64,000 nt of DNA from Brevibacillus_H ginsengisoli (GCF_050113715.1 NZ_JBNJQR010000008.1:1-64000), one strand, 5' to 3'; numbered from the stretch's first letter, positions 52,086 through 61,469 are shown. Notes: generated from the sequence alone by a model not told the origin. Translations and numbers: made by a program.

Positions 52086-52937
52086 TTAAGCTCCCAGTGT
52101 ATAAAATACATAACGGCCAATAAACTCCGCCACAACGACTACAACCAGTGCCAAATACGCCGTTTGAGTAGGGTTCTTGGCTGATCTGGTCATTGTCAAT
52201 TGACCCATGAAGCCAACACCGACGATCGCCAATAGATAGTGGATCAATAGGGTTGCTTGGTGCGGCTCCAGAATGGTTAATGCGGGTACGGCTTGAATGG
52301 AATCAGGCGCAGGGATTGCGAGAGCGTAAATCAATCCAAAGACCAACTCCAGTACCAATCCGATCACTGCCATGAAGAAGCTGTATCGGATCACCAGTTG
52401 AACGGCTTCTTGACTACCATCAGTCCGAAAACTCCCCGACATAAAGCTTGCGACCAGCACGGAGCCAAGAATGAACGTCGTACCGTAAAAGGAAGCGTAG
52501 GTGTTCATGCTGTTCCAACCGTTGACAAAGGTATGTGCGTACAGTGAACTCATGACAAAGACATCAACCAAACCAATCAGGGCTGTTAGTAGTGTCAATC
52601 CGGCAGATAGTCTTTTATTCTTGAAAGCAAAATACAAGGTTACCAAGACTCCAAGGATAAACAACCCTGTAAAAAGAATCTCTCTGCTCAACCACGAAGT
52701 GCCCAGATTGGAGATCGTATAGAATGCATGGGTAGGCGTCCCAAGGTGTAAAGTAGACGCTGCCATCCCAAACACAGAGAGTATCGCCAGGACGATTAAC
52801 GGTTGTTTCGTGGCAGTAAACATAGCATCCGGGCCGACTGTTTTCGCAAGTTTGATCTGAAACAGCCAAAGCATGCACATTCCACCGATAGCGGCTTGCA
52901 TGATCAACGTAAATAGTAATAGTGCCCATTCATGCAT
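52086..52937 (-). CDS. dmsC: DMSO reductase-type membrane anchor subunit (copy 2)
   Basis: A 283-residue integral membrane subunit, the paralogue of copy 1. It opens MHEWALLLFTLIMQAAIGGM and ends AEFIGRYVFYTLGA like the first. About eight membrane helices. It is followed by the ferredoxin-like gene in operon 2, whereas copy 1 stops here. Spacing to dmsB is 14 bp. Confidence 0.93.
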   Translation of the reverse strand: MHEWALLLFTLIMQAAIGGMCMLWLFQIKLAKTVGPDAMFTATKQPLIVLAILSVFGMAASTLHLGTPTHAFYTISNLGTSWLSREILFTGLFILGVLVTLYFAFKNKRLSAGLTLLTALIGLVDVFVMSSLYAHTFVNGWNSMNTYASFYGTTFILGSVLVASFMSGSFRTDGSQEAVQLVIRYSFFMAVIGLVLELVFGLIYALAIPAPDSIQAVPALTILEPHQATLLIHYLLAIVGVGFMGQLTMTRSAKNPTQTAYLALVVVVVAEFIGRYVFYTLGA

Positions 52938-52951
52938 GATCGTTTCCCCCT

Positions 52952-53524
52952 CTAGTTCGCGTTCCGATGCGCCGTGATCACAATGTTCGGATGAGTGTGC
53001 TTAGCACTTGGCATTCCTTTAATTTCATCACGGTTTCCGTATTTTTTTCGAAGCTCTTCGATATCTCCTACATCGATTGCACGCATCGGACAAGCACCGA
53101 CACAAGCTGGTTCTTCACCAGCGGCTTGCAAATCAATACACATGTTGCACTTCGTCATTTTCCCCAGTTGATCATTATATTGAGGCGCGCCGTACGGACA
53201 AGACCAGACGCAATAACGACAGCCTACACATTTACTATGATCGACCACGACAACGCCATCTTCCGCCCGCTTGTGCATCGCACCGATCGGACAGTTCTCG
53301 ACGCATTTGGGATTTGTGCAATGATTACAGGAGATCGATAAGAAATACGCCTGGACATTCTGAACGATTGTGCCTTGGTCCAGCCCGAAATCTCCTTCTT
53401 CAAATTCATATACTCGTCGGAAGTTTACGCCTACTTCTAAATCATTTTTATCTTTGCAAGCCACTACGCACGCTTTGCATCCAGTACAACGGGCTTGATT
53501 TAGATGGAATCCTAATTGAGTCAT
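52952..53524 (-). CDS. dmsB: DMSO reductase-type iron-sulfur subunit (copy 2)
   Basis: A 190-residue four-cluster ferredoxin subunit. The four cysteine groups are the same as in copy 1. It differs at only a scatter of residues (for example CPIG for CPTG and AEDG for SEDG). It is clearly a recent duplicate or under strong constraint. The start follows AGAAGGAGTGAACTAGC. Confidence 0.95.
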   Translation of the reverse strand: MTQLGFHLNQARCTGCKACVVACKDKNDLEVGVNFRRVYEFEEGDFGLDQGTIVQNVQAYFLSISCNHCTNPKCVENCPIGAMHKRAEDGVVVVDHSKCVGCRYCVWSCPYGAPQYNDQLGKMTKCNMCIDLQAAGEEPACVGACPMRAIDVGDIEELRKKYGNRDEIKGMPSAKHTHPNIVITAHRNAN

Positions 53525-53557
53525 GCTAGTTCACTCCTTCTCATTCAACCCATTCGT

Positions 53558-55951
53558 TTACGCTTTCACAATCTCTACCAGGTTGGTGTGCTGCGGGTTT
53601 GCCTTGGCTAGTGGCGTTGGCTGGTGAGAGGTAAGAACGTTAATGGAACCTCTGGTATCTACACCATTGTTGTCCGGTGTGTACCAAGCGCCTTGCGGAA
53701 TTGCGGCTACACCAGGGATCACCCGTTTGGTCAGTTTCACAGGAATCAACACGGTACCCCGATCATTGAAGACCTTCGCCTTGTCTCCTGCCTGGATGCC
53801 ACGTTTCTCGGCATCAAGTGGGTTCATCCACATGACTTGCGGGCCTGCCTCTTCCATCCAGGGATGATTATCGTGAGTGGAATGACAACGACGTTTGTAA
53901 TGCCAGCCAATCAATTGAATCGGATATTTCTCTTTCAACGGGTCTTCTGGCCCTTCTGTGGCTGCTACGTATTTGGCGATTGCCGGAATCTTGTCATGCT
54001 TGTTCATGTCCCACAAATCCTTGGAGAACAATTCGATCTTACCGGATGGAGTAGGGAACGGATTCTTCACCGGATCTTTAATCTGGTCTTCAAAAGCAAT
54101 AAACGGACGATCAAATTTCCAAACATGAATCCCTTTTTTACGGAACTCTTCGAAAGTCGGGAAGGTTGGATCCGATTTACGTGTCACTTCCACTGATTCT
54201 TTGACCAGATCCTCCAAGGTTTTACCACCTTGTGTAAACTCATCGTATACACCCAGCTTCTTCGCTACTTCAGCAAACGCCTCGTATTCATGACGGCACT
54301 CATAAAGAGGATCCACCACTTTTTCACCCATGATCGCATAGTCGCCCCAGCACCATGGCGTCCCAATATCCCAGCGTTCAAAGAAAGTCGTACCTGGTAG
54401 AAGAATATCGGCAAACTTGGCGCTCGGAGTCATAAACAGGTCACTCACACAGATGAACTCCACTTTGCTTTCATCTTCAAGCAATTTCCGTGTTCGGTTG
54501 ATATTAGCGTGTTGGTTAATCAGGATGTTCCCGCCGATGTTAAAAATTAGCTTGATGTTGCTTGGCAGCTTATCGATATCTTTCAAACCGTCTTCTGCCG
54601 TAAGTTCTGTTCCCCGCTCCACAGCATCCGTCCACATGAAGCAAGGAATGGAAGCTTTGATCGGATTTTTGTATTTAAAAGCGGAAGAGACACCCGCACG
54701 GTACCAATAGCCTGTTCCTGCCGCGCAACCACCCAATTTTCCTACGTTGCCTGTAATCGAAGCCAACGTCGTACCACCACGAGAGAACTGCTCACCATTG
54801 GCGTGACGTTGCGGACCGAAGCCTTGAATTAATGCCGCAGGTTTAGCTGTCGCGTATTCACGAGCGATTTGGCGAATGGTATTGGCTGGAATCCCACATA
54901 TTTTCTCGGCCCATTCCGGTGTTTTAGGCACGTTATCATTTTTTCCAAGCAGATAGTTCACCAAATTCTCATTGGCTGGAACCCCTTCTGGCATATGTGC
55001 AGCATCGAAACCAAGGCAATATTTATCAACAAATTCCTTGTCATATAAATTCTCGGTGACGATTGTATAGGCCATCGCGTCCATCATGGCAGCATCTGTT
55101 GTCGGACGAATTGGAATCCATTCATCGGCCAACGCAATCGCTGTATCTGAATACCGCGGATCAATGACAATGATTTTAGCCCCACGTTTTTTCGCTTCCC
55201 GCAGGTACACGTTCGTTGGTGTAGAGAAAATATTTTCAACGGAGTTAAAACCCCACAGAATAATATATTTGGAGTGAAGATAGCTGTCCGGACTGCTGCC
55301 GGAGTCGTTACTGCCGTATGTATAAGGCGTGGCAATGTTTGCCGCTCCTGATGAGTAATCGTTTCGATAGTTTAAGTAGCCGCCTGATAGCGCGAGCAAT
55401 TTGCGAGCGCAATTGCGACCTCCAAACATTCCCCAGGATTGACCAGAAGCATAATTGACATAGCGAGAGGTTGGACCGTATTTATCCCCAATACGCTTGA
55501 CTTGCGCGGCAATGGTGTCGATCGCTTCTTCCCAGGAAATCCGTTCAAATTTGCCCTCGCCGCGTTTGCCGACTCGTTTCATTGGATATTTTAATCGGTC
55601 TGGATTATAGAGCATTTTGCGGTAGCCACGCCCGCGTATACAGGCGCGCATTTGCGGATCCATCAGTTCATCGACGCGATCATCCGTTGTCACGCGAACA
55701 ACTTGTCCATCCCTTACATGCGCTTTAATGACGCACCGTCCGCCACAGTTATTAATGTTACAAGTCGAGATCACACTTTCAGCTGCCCCAGCTTGAGTAG
55801 ATGATTGGGTAGCAGCTATGGCCTTTTTCTCGAAATGATTGGTCAGAGCTCCCCCAAGGAACGCTGGCGCGGATAGAGCTCCGGCCCATTTTAAAAAGGT
55901 ACGCCGCGGCATGGTTTTCTCGATGATGTCATTGAATAGCTTTTCACTCAT
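53558..55951 (-). CDS. dmsA: DMSO reductase-type catalytic subunit, Tat-exported (copy 2)
   Basis: A 797-residue molybdopterin oxidoreductase with a Tat signal (MPRRTFLKWAG, Arg16-Arg17), [4Fe-4S] ligands Cys64, Cys69, Cys73 and Cys104, and the likely Mo ligand Ser200 in RNDYSSGA. The DmsA-typical FGPQRHANGE and HYKRRCHSTHDNHPW are present. It is more diverged from copy 1 than the B and C subunits are, so the two may prefer different substrates. The start overlaps the torD stop by 8 bp (ATGAGTGA), indicating coupled translation with its chaperone. Confidence 0.95.
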   Translation of the reverse strand: MSEKLFNDIIEKTMPRRTFLKWAGALSAPAFLGGALTNHFEKKAIAATQSSTQAGAAESVISTCNINNCGGRCVIKAHVRDGQVVRVTTDDRVDELMDPQMRACIRGRGYRKMLYNPDRLKYPMKRVGKRGEGKFERISWEEAIDTIAAQVKRIGDKYGPTSRYVNYASGQSWGMFGGRNCARKLLALSGGYLNYRNDYSSGAANIATPYTYGSNDSGSSPDSYLHSKYIILWGFNSVENIFSTPTNVYLREAKKRGAKIIVIDPRYSDTAIALADEWIPIRPTTDAAMMDAMAYTIVTENLYDKEFVDKYCLGFDAAHMPEGVPANENLVNYLLGKNDNVPKTPEWAEKICGIPANTIRQIAREYATAKPAALIQGFGPQRHANGEQFSRGGTTLASITGNVGKLGGCAAGTGYWYRAGVSSAFKYKNPIKASIPCFMWTDAVERGTELTAEDGLKDIDKLPSNIKLIFNIGGNILINQHANINRTRKLLEDESKVEFICVSDLFMTPSAKFADILLPGTTFFERWDIGTPWCWGDYAIMGEKVVDPLYECRHEYEAFAEVAKKLGVYDEFTQGGKTLEDLVKESVEVTRKSDPTFPTFEEFRKKGIHVWKFDRPFIAFEDQIKDPVKNPFPTPSGKIELFSKDLWDMNKHDKIPAIAKYVAATEGPEDPLKEKYPIQLIGWHYKRRCHSTHDNHPWMEEAGPQVMWMNPLDAEKRGIQAGDKAKVFNDRGTVLIPVKLTKRVIPGVAAIPQGAWYTPDNNGVDTRGSINVLTSHQPTPLAKANPQHTNLVEIVKA

Positions 55952-56600
55952 GTGCAATCGCTCCCTTAATATCGCTCACATATGCTGTATCTGCCTTAAG
56001 AAAGTCTCTGAGCAGCTTGGCAGCCCCTTGATACAACAAACTGTCAGTAGCAACTAGTAGGTTGTTGGTGAATTCAAATACCCATTGGTTCAAGTGATCC
56101 TGTAGCACCGCAACCTGCGCATTAACTTTCCGACAAAATTCTTCATCATTATTTTCCTGCAACGCTTGAATTTGCTGTTCAATCAAATAAGCCATAAATG
56201 ATAGCTGAATCGAAATATGATCTTCGGGTTCGTTATTTTCCTTCAGGTATTTCAGACCGTTCTCATGCAACTTCTGTCGAAACAAGAACGTCGTTTCATC
56301 GAACAGGATTCTCTCGGCGCTTCGATAGACGGATTCCCAAGGATGAGCTGGCAATTCGTTTGGTCCAATAAACAGCCGTTGAAATTCTTCCTGTTCTTGT
56401 TTTGCGATTTGATCCACATTCGTTTGGGTAATGGACAGGAAAAATTGAGATAAATCCCTTCCCCCTTCGCTTATCTCTGTGAGCAGCTCGAACGGGAGCT
56501 CGTCCTTTGCTTTTAGCAACAACTCCTTGTCCAGACTTGATTCAAACATCCTTTGTAACAGTCGATACATAAACTCGCGGCTTTCCAGTACTGGTTGCAT
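55944..56600 (-). CDS. torD: TorD/DmsD-family molybdoenzyme chaperone
   Basis: A 218-residue all-helical chaperone that holds the Tat signal of the molybdoenzyme and aids cofactor insertion. The middle contains the family's typical LFIGPNELPAHPWESVYRSA (near residue 95), and the C-terminus reads QGAAKLLRDFLKADTAYVSD. It starts with the ATG after AGAGGAGGGAAGCGAAAAAAC. It is the first gene of operon 2 and shares its tail with the remnant at 49552-49641. Confidence 0.92.
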   Translation of the reverse strand: MQPVLESREFMYRLLQRMFESSLDKELLLKAKDELPFELLTEISEGGRDLSQFFLSITQTNVDQIAKQEQEEFQRLFIGPNELPAHPWESVYRSAERILFDETTFLFRQKLHENGLKYLKENNEPEDHISIQLSFMAYLIEQQIQALQENNDEEFCRKVNAQVAVLQDHLNQWVFEFTNNLLVATDSLLYQGAAKLLRDFLKADTAYVSDIKGAIAHE

Positions 56601-56609
56601 GTTTTTTCG

Positions 56610-56755
56610 CTTCCCTCCTCTTCCAAGACGTAAGAGAATCTTTTCACCTTTATTTTACGAATAGTTCAACCAGATTGAATATGGCCGCAGCTAACAGAAT
56701 TTACGGTCGTTTTTTGTACGCTTGTACAATGATGCTATATTTAGTTACGGATTAG
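56610..56755 (-). promoter_or_regulatory. Promoter/operator region of dms operon 2
   Basis: It contains TTGTACGCTTGTACAA (56714-56729), a near-perfect palindrome like that of operon 1, together with TTAGTTACGGATTAGTGAA on the plus strand (close to the operon 1 block) and TTCAA...TTGAA half-sites in the leader (ATTCAATCTGGTTGAAC on the minus strand). It is divergent from the PucR-type gene and probably holds promoters for both directions. Confidence 0.65.
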
Positions 56756-56837
56756 TGAACTCAATTGTGATTCCTGTATACATTCGTTAACATTGGGATC
56801 AGTTACTACAAAACAAGTCAGAAAGGACAAGCCAATC

Positions 56838-58040
56838 GTGAATTCTACCGCTGTCCCCCTCTATGTTCATGATTTGTTAGTTGCATCCGGTCAGGGGCTT
56901 CATTCTATTACGAACACACTTTCTCACATTCTCGCTTTACCTGTTATCGTGACAGATACGCTCTTCTATGTTCAGTCTCACTCGGATGACAAGGATGCCA
57001 CTGGACTGATGGATATCAACATCTCCAATGAACATGAAGGCCTTATTCAGTTTGAACTCACTACCATGAATCATCATAAGACTGGATTTGGTTCAGTCAT
57101 CACAATCAGCAACAAAACACTTGGCTATCTCCTGATCTTGACCGATAACCAATCGATCGAATTGGATGATTACAGGTCGATCCTTACATATACATCCTTC
57201 CTTTGCGCTCTTAATTTGAAAAGGAAAATGGAACTACGGCAGGAACGAATGAAATTTAAAGACGCGTTTTTATTTGACCTGCTGTATGGCAACCTGAAAA
57301 ATAAAGAGGATATTTACGAGTATGGGAAGCTTTGGAATTGGAATTTTTCCGCGCCACATCTGGTCATGGTCTTCTCGATTCGTGACTTCGACTATATAAC
57401 CGGTGACAAACAATGGCTGAAGTTAGTCCTTCGAGTGGTAGAGAAGGTGCTGAAACAGAAAAATATTCAACCCATTACCATGCTCAAACAGCATGAAGTA
57501 ATTGCCGTAATCGCTTTGGACCACGTGAAATCAAACAAGCGTCATTCGGATATAAGAGAATTTGCCGCTTCAATTCTTCATCAGACAAAAGAGTTGCTAA
57601 GTGCCCGAGAAATATCTTGTGGGATTGGAAAAATGTACGCGGACCCAACAGAACTTTTCCGCAGCTACCAGGAAGCAAAAGTCGCTTTCGAGTTGGGTAT
57701 TTCATTGGATGAAGATATATCCTTCTTCGAGCATTTGGGGCTTGAACGAATTATTTACAGACACGATCTGCAGGATTTAAAAGAATTTTTTATCTACACA
57801 CTGGGAGAATTGCAACAATATGACATTGATAATGGCACTGATCTAATGGATACGCTTGAAAGTTACGCAGCCAACGAATACGACATACAGAAAACCTCTC
57901 AAGCATTATTTCTTCACCGGAACACATTGCGTTATCGAATCAAAAAAATAGAAGAGATTCTTCAGCTAAAGCTAGATGTCATTAGCGTGAAATTAAATAT
58001 TTCTACTGCTTTTAAAATCAAGAAATTAAGAAAAATATAG
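56838..58040 (+). CDS. PucR/CdaR-type transcriptional regulator
   Basis: A 400-residue regulator with a middle GGDEF-like domain of the CdaR/PucR kind (FLFDLLYGNLKNKEDIYEYG ... CGIGKMYADPTELFRSYQEA) and a C-terminal HTH_30 domain (TSQALFLHRNTLRYRIKKIE). The N-terminal ~120 residues may be a sensor region but I cannot name it. I use the GTG at 56838-56840, with AAAGGA ten bases upstream; an upstream TTG frame (56793) is unconvincing. It is divergent from torD-dmsA and upstream of a molybdopterin oxidoreductase, so it likely controls both. Such regulators are usually tied to purine or sugar-acid use, so this setting is unusual. Confidence 0.85.
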   Translation: MNSTAVPLYVHDLLVASGQGLHSITNTLSHILALPVIVTDTLFYVQSHSDDKDATGLMDINISNEHEGLIQFELTTMNHHKTGFGSVITISNKTLGYLLILTDNQSIELDDYRSILTYTSFLCALNLKRKMELRQERMKFKDAFLFDLLYGNLKNKEDIYEYGKLWNWNFSAPHLVMVFSIRDFDYITGDKQWLKLVLRVVEKVLKQKNIQPITMLKQHEVIAVIALDHVKSNKRHSDIREFAASILHQTKELLSAREISCGIGKMYADPTELFRSYQEAKVAFELGISLDEDISFFEHLGLERIIYRHDLQDLKEFFIYTLGELQQYDIDNGTDLMDTLESYAANEYDIQKTSQALFLHRNTLRYRIKKIEEILQLKLDVISVKLNISTAFKIKKLRKI

Positions 58041-58058
58041 AGATTGAAGGGAGTACGG

Positions 58059-60065
58059 ATGAAAGAAGCCATATTCCGCAATACATGTCCACGAAATTGT
58101 TATGGAACTTGCAGTATGCTTTCCTATGTGAAGGATGAAATTTTAGTCAAAGTAACAGGGGATCCAAAGCATGGTTTCAATCAGGGAAGATTATGCGCAA
58201 AAGGCTACGCGTACACCCAATTTGTATACAGTCCTCACCGATTAAAATATCCCATGCTTCAAAAACCCAGGGGCTCAGGAAATTGGAAGCGGATTACTTG
58301 GGATGAAGCGTTCTCCATCATCGCTTACAAAATCATCCAATTGAATATGAAATATGGATCAAACCTTGCCTGCGCCTATAACAAGTTTTCCGGAAATCTG
58401 GGATTGCTCCACTATGCTGTGGAAGGAATGTTTAATAGCATAGGTCCGCATACGAGAATTGCCGGCAACCCGTGCGCAACTTCAGGCATACAGGCCTTTG
58501 AAGAATCACTCGGGCAGGAATACAGTTCGAATCCCGAAGACATGTCAGAAGCCAAGCTGATTGTGATTTGGGGGGCCAATCCAGCTGTAACCAATGTCCA
58601 TCAAATGAAATTTCTTTACGAGGCGCGACAAAACGGAGCCACGCTCGTATGCATTGATCCGATCTTTACACGTACTGCCGAGAAGGCTGACCTATTTATT
58701 CAGATCAATCCTGGTACGGACCTTTTCCTTTCGATTGGGATTGCCAAGCTTTTAATCGATTGGGAGAAATATGACAACGGTTTCATTCAGGAGAAAACGG
58801 TTGGGTGGAAAGAATTTAAAGACGCTGTGGGACAAATCAATCTGGAGGATATTTGTCGGATTACAGGGGTTTCTATGGAAGCGATGCTTGCATTGGCCAC
58901 CTTGTATGCGAAGAGTAAGCCTGCCGTGACCTGGTGCGGACTGGGAATTCAGCGTAACAAAAATGGCCGTCAAAGTATTAGTGCCATTAATTCACTGGCT
59001 GCCTTGACCAGTTCTCTATCCTCTTCAATCGGCGGGATTTACTACCTCTATCACCATAATAAAGAATTCCCGCTCAAGCTGATCAACCATAAAGGTCCTG
59101 ATCATCCGTCGATCAAGAACTGTCGTGAACTCTACATTAATAATTTCGCTTCAGACGCACTTGCTTTGGACAACCCGCCGATAAAATTCTTGTGGGTTGC
59201 CTCAAGAAATCCGTTGACTCAGGATCAAGACCTCAAAGAGTGGAAAAAACTGCTCGAGCAGCTTGATTTGATTGTCACCGTCGACTTGTTTCTTACCAAA
59301 ACCGCTGAACAATCGGATCTCGTCTTACCCGCATCCACACATTTTGAAGAGGAGGATCTAAACGTCGGCTATTGGCATCATTGGCTATCCTATAATCAAA
59401 AGGCTATACCTCCATATTATGAAGCCAAAAGTGATTTGCAAATAGCCCGTGAACTCACCAGAAAATTAAATGAACTGTCACCTGGTTTCTCCAATTTCCC
59501 TTCAGACAAAGAACCGCTTGACTGGATTCGTGAAGAACTGACGGAAGACATTAGGATCAAGTACGGAATATCTGATTATCAAGATTTGCTCAAGGGGCCA
59601 CATGATAAAATTCTGGTCTCGCCTCCACTCTCAGGCGAGCAAAAGTTTCAGTTCGTTTCTCTAAAAGAATTGAGTTTTACTGATACCGAATCACTCAATC
59701 AGTCGGAGGCGTATCGGCTGTTGTCTCCACAATCCTTGCTTAAAATCCATTCCCAGTTCGAACAGATATCCTGGTTTCACCATAATCAAGGCGAAACGGT
59801 CATCGAAATCCCCTCCGAGATCGCCCAAAAATACCTGATTCAAGATGATTCCAAGGTGGAAATATACAATGAATTTGGATCTATTATGGGGATTGCCAAA
59901 GTGAATCCTAGTCTCCCGTCAAATGTTTTACTTGCCGATCAGGCTGGTTCCAATCCAGTGAATCAACTCATCAGACTTCATCAAGATTCTTCTGCGGATG
60001 GATCAAGCGGATTCTTCTATGACAGTATGGTCAAAATCAGAAAATGGAGGAATTCAAATGTTTAG
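58059..60065 (+). CDS. Soluble molybdopterin oxidoreductase, no Tat signal
   Basis: A 668-residue molybdopterin oxidoreductase. Its [4Fe-4S] ligands are Cys10, Cys14, Cys18 and Cys46 (RNTCPRNCYGTCSM ... GRLCAKGY). It has no signal peptide, so it is cytoplasmic. At the position of the DmsA serine it has Cys139 in AGNPCATSGIQAF, which suggests a cysteine Mo ligand of the thiosulfate/polysulfide or formate/nitrate types. It starts 19 bp after the regulator stop, after AAGGGAG. It lacks a membrane anchor; the partner is the ferredoxin that overlaps its end. Confidence 0.93.
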   Translation: MKEAIFRNTCPRNCYGTCSMLSYVKDEILVKVTGDPKHGFNQGRLCAKGYAYTQFVYSPHRLKYPMLQKPRGSGNWKRITWDEAFSIIAYKIIQLNMKYGSNLACAYNKFSGNLGLLHYAVEGMFNSIGPHTRIAGNPCATSGIQAFEESLGQEYSSNPEDMSEAKLIVIWGANPAVTNVHQMKFLYEARQNGATLVCIDPIFTRTAEKADLFIQINPGTDLFLSIGIAKLLIDWEKYDNGFIQEKTVGWKEFKDAVGQINLEDICRITGVSMEAMLALATLYAKSKPAVTWCGLGIQRNKNGRQSISAINSLAALTSSLSSSIGGIYYLYHHNKEFPLKLINHKGPDHPSIKNCRELYINNFASDALALDNPPIKFLWVASRNPLTQDQDLKEWKKLLEQLDLIVTVDLFLTKTAEQSDLVLPASTHFEEEDLNVGYWHHWLSYNQKAIPPYYEAKSDLQIARELTRKLNELSPGFSNFPSDKEPLDWIREELTEDIRIKYGISDYQDLLKGPHDKILVSPPLSGEQKFQFVSLKELSFTDTESLNQSEAYRLLSPQSLLKIHSQFEQISWFHHNQGETVIEIPSEIAQKYLIQDDSKVEIYNEFGSIMGIAKVNPSLPSNVLLADQAGSNPVNQLIRLHQDSSADGSSGFFYDSMVKIRKWRNSNV

Positions 60066-60600
60066 AAGGGCAGGATTCCTGTTTAACGCCGATTACTGTA
60101 TAGGGTGTAAATCATGTGAGATCGCTTGTAAAAACGAGAATCAGACAGCCCCTAATGTGCAATGGAGAAGAGTAAAGAGAGTCACATCTGAAGTGATATT
60201 GTCCATTTCCTGTAATCATTGCGATAATCCTGAATGCTTTCGTGTCTGCCCAGAGCGAGCTTTTTCCAAACGGCATGATGGGATCGTAGAAATACATTCA
60301 GACCTCTGCACAGGATGCCAACTCTGTCTTTCGGCCTGTCCTTATCATGCGCCTCAATTTGATCCGGTCACCTCGAAAGTTAGCAAATGCCAAATGTGCT
60401 ATCCCAGACAGGATTTAGGTCTTCCGCCCGCTTGCGTCGAGGCTTGCACGACCGAAGCTTTAAAAATTATCGATCTTAATTCTTTTGAGAATCCAGAGAC
60501 GGCACTCACAGTACCTGGATTCCCTGACACACAAACCACCAGGCCTTCCATTCTTTTTTTTCCGATTAAACCGAAAAAAAGATATTTTCTGAACCAATGA
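60058..60600 (+). CDS. Four-cluster ferredoxin subunit (DmsB-like)
   Basis: A 180-residue protein with four [4Fe-4S] motifs: CIGCKSCEIACKNEN, CNHCDNPECFRVCP, CTGCQLCLSACPYHAPQ and the split CQMCYPRQDLGLPPACVEACT. It overlaps the molybdopterin subunit gene by 8 bp and follows GGAGGAATTCAA. There is no DmsC-like anchor, so the electron source is unknown and probably cytoplasmic. Confidence 0.92.
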   Translation: MFRRAGFLFNADYCIGCKSCEIACKNENQTAPNVQWRRVKRVTSEVILSISCNHCDNPECFRVCPERAFSKRHDGIVEIHSDLCTGCQLCLSACPYHAPQFDPVTSKVSKCQMCYPRQDLGLPPACVEACTTEALKIIDLNSFENPETALTVPGFPDTQTTRPSILFFPIKPKKRYFLNQ

Positions 60601-60603
60601 TAA

Positions 60604-60640
60604 ATGGCTTCCCTTTTGCTAGGAGCCATTTTTCTTTTTC
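60604..60640 (+). terminator. Terminator after the soluble oxidoreductase genes
   Basis: AAATGGCT and AGCCATTT form a stem with the loop TCCCTTTTGCTAGG, followed by TTCTTTTTC. It closes the regulator-oxidoreductase-ferredoxin operon. Confidence 0.8.
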
Positions 60641-60740
60641 AAAAAAATCTGGAAAGGCCATTTACCAAATAACAAATGTGAGGTATCCTTGTCCAGTCTT
60701 TACATCTGCTGATATCCAACTAGATCTGGAGGTTTACAGA

Positions 60741-61067
60741 ATGTTTGAGTATGTCATTAAATTCGTAATCGGCGGAACCATTTTGGTTTTGGCCAGCTAT
60801 TTCAGCAAATCCAAAAATCTGTTTTTAGCCGGAATCATTACCACTCTACCCATCATGACCCTGGTGAATATGATTTTCCAAATGAAATATTTGAACCCAA
60901 ACGAATTTCAACAAGCGCAAAAAAGTGGCATCTTCGGCGCAATTGGGCTATTACTTTTTATGGTTTGTTGCTATTTGCTCACTTCTTGGTTTAAGCCCAG
61001 TTATGCGGTTCTAATTTCCATCGGGATCTTATGCGTTTATATTTTGATCTTTAAACAGCTTTCGTAG
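60741..61067 (+). CDS. DUF3147/GlpM-like membrane protein
   Basis: A 108-residue protein with four membrane helices: YVIKFVIGGTILVLASYF, FLAGIITTLPIMTLVNMIF, GIFGAIGLLLFMVCCYLL and AVLISIGILCVYILIF. The shape and the IGGT and F.GIITTLP phrases resemble the GlpM/DUF3147 group, but I call it tentatively. It starts after GGAGGTTTACAGA. Its link to the respiratory genes is not clear. Confidence 0.75.
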   Translation: MFEYVIKFVIGGTILVLASYFSKSKNLFLAGIITTLPIMTLVNMIFQMKYLNPNEFQQAQKSGIFGAIGLLLFMVCCYLLTSWFKPSYAVLISIGILCVYILIFKQLS

Positions 61068-61146
61068 CACGACAATCGAATTGGAACCGGCCGACTTCCG
61101 TATATGAATAACTCCTTGGAAAAGATGACAAATTAGCGTCGTTGCC

Positions 61147-61469
61147 ATGGCCTCAACAGAAGCAAAAAATCCAAAGCTGGACATCCCCAAAGCGTCTGGC
61201 TACATGTCCGCAGGGATTATCAGCTTGTACACCCTCTCCATGCTGGTACTGGTTCTTGTGAGAAGTATCAATCCCCGTTGATTTTTGGCAGACTTGGAGC
61301 GTACAGTGCCCTTCTAGCGATCATTTGCCTGTTTGTCCTAAGTTTGCGTGTTTCCGATTTTCGCATGGGGTTCTATGCCGCAGCCACTGTCTTTCTGATT
61401 ATTAGTCTCTCTTATCTCATTCTTCGGAAACGGAATAAAGCTTCACAATTTCAATGCAGGAAAACTTAA
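61147..61469 (+). pseudogene. Decayed polytopic membrane protein fragment
   Basis: One frame opens at the ATG at 61147 and reads MASTEAKNPKLDIPKASGYM, then a membrane span (AGIISLYTLSMLVLVLV), ending in a TGA at 61279-61281. A TTG at 61278 restarts in the overlapping frame with IFGRLGAYSALLAIICLFVL and a second span (AAATVFLIISLSYLIL), ending at 61469. The join by a one-base shift looks like a broken transporter C-terminus, for example MFS-like. Neither part has a good ribosome binding site. Confidence 0.45.
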
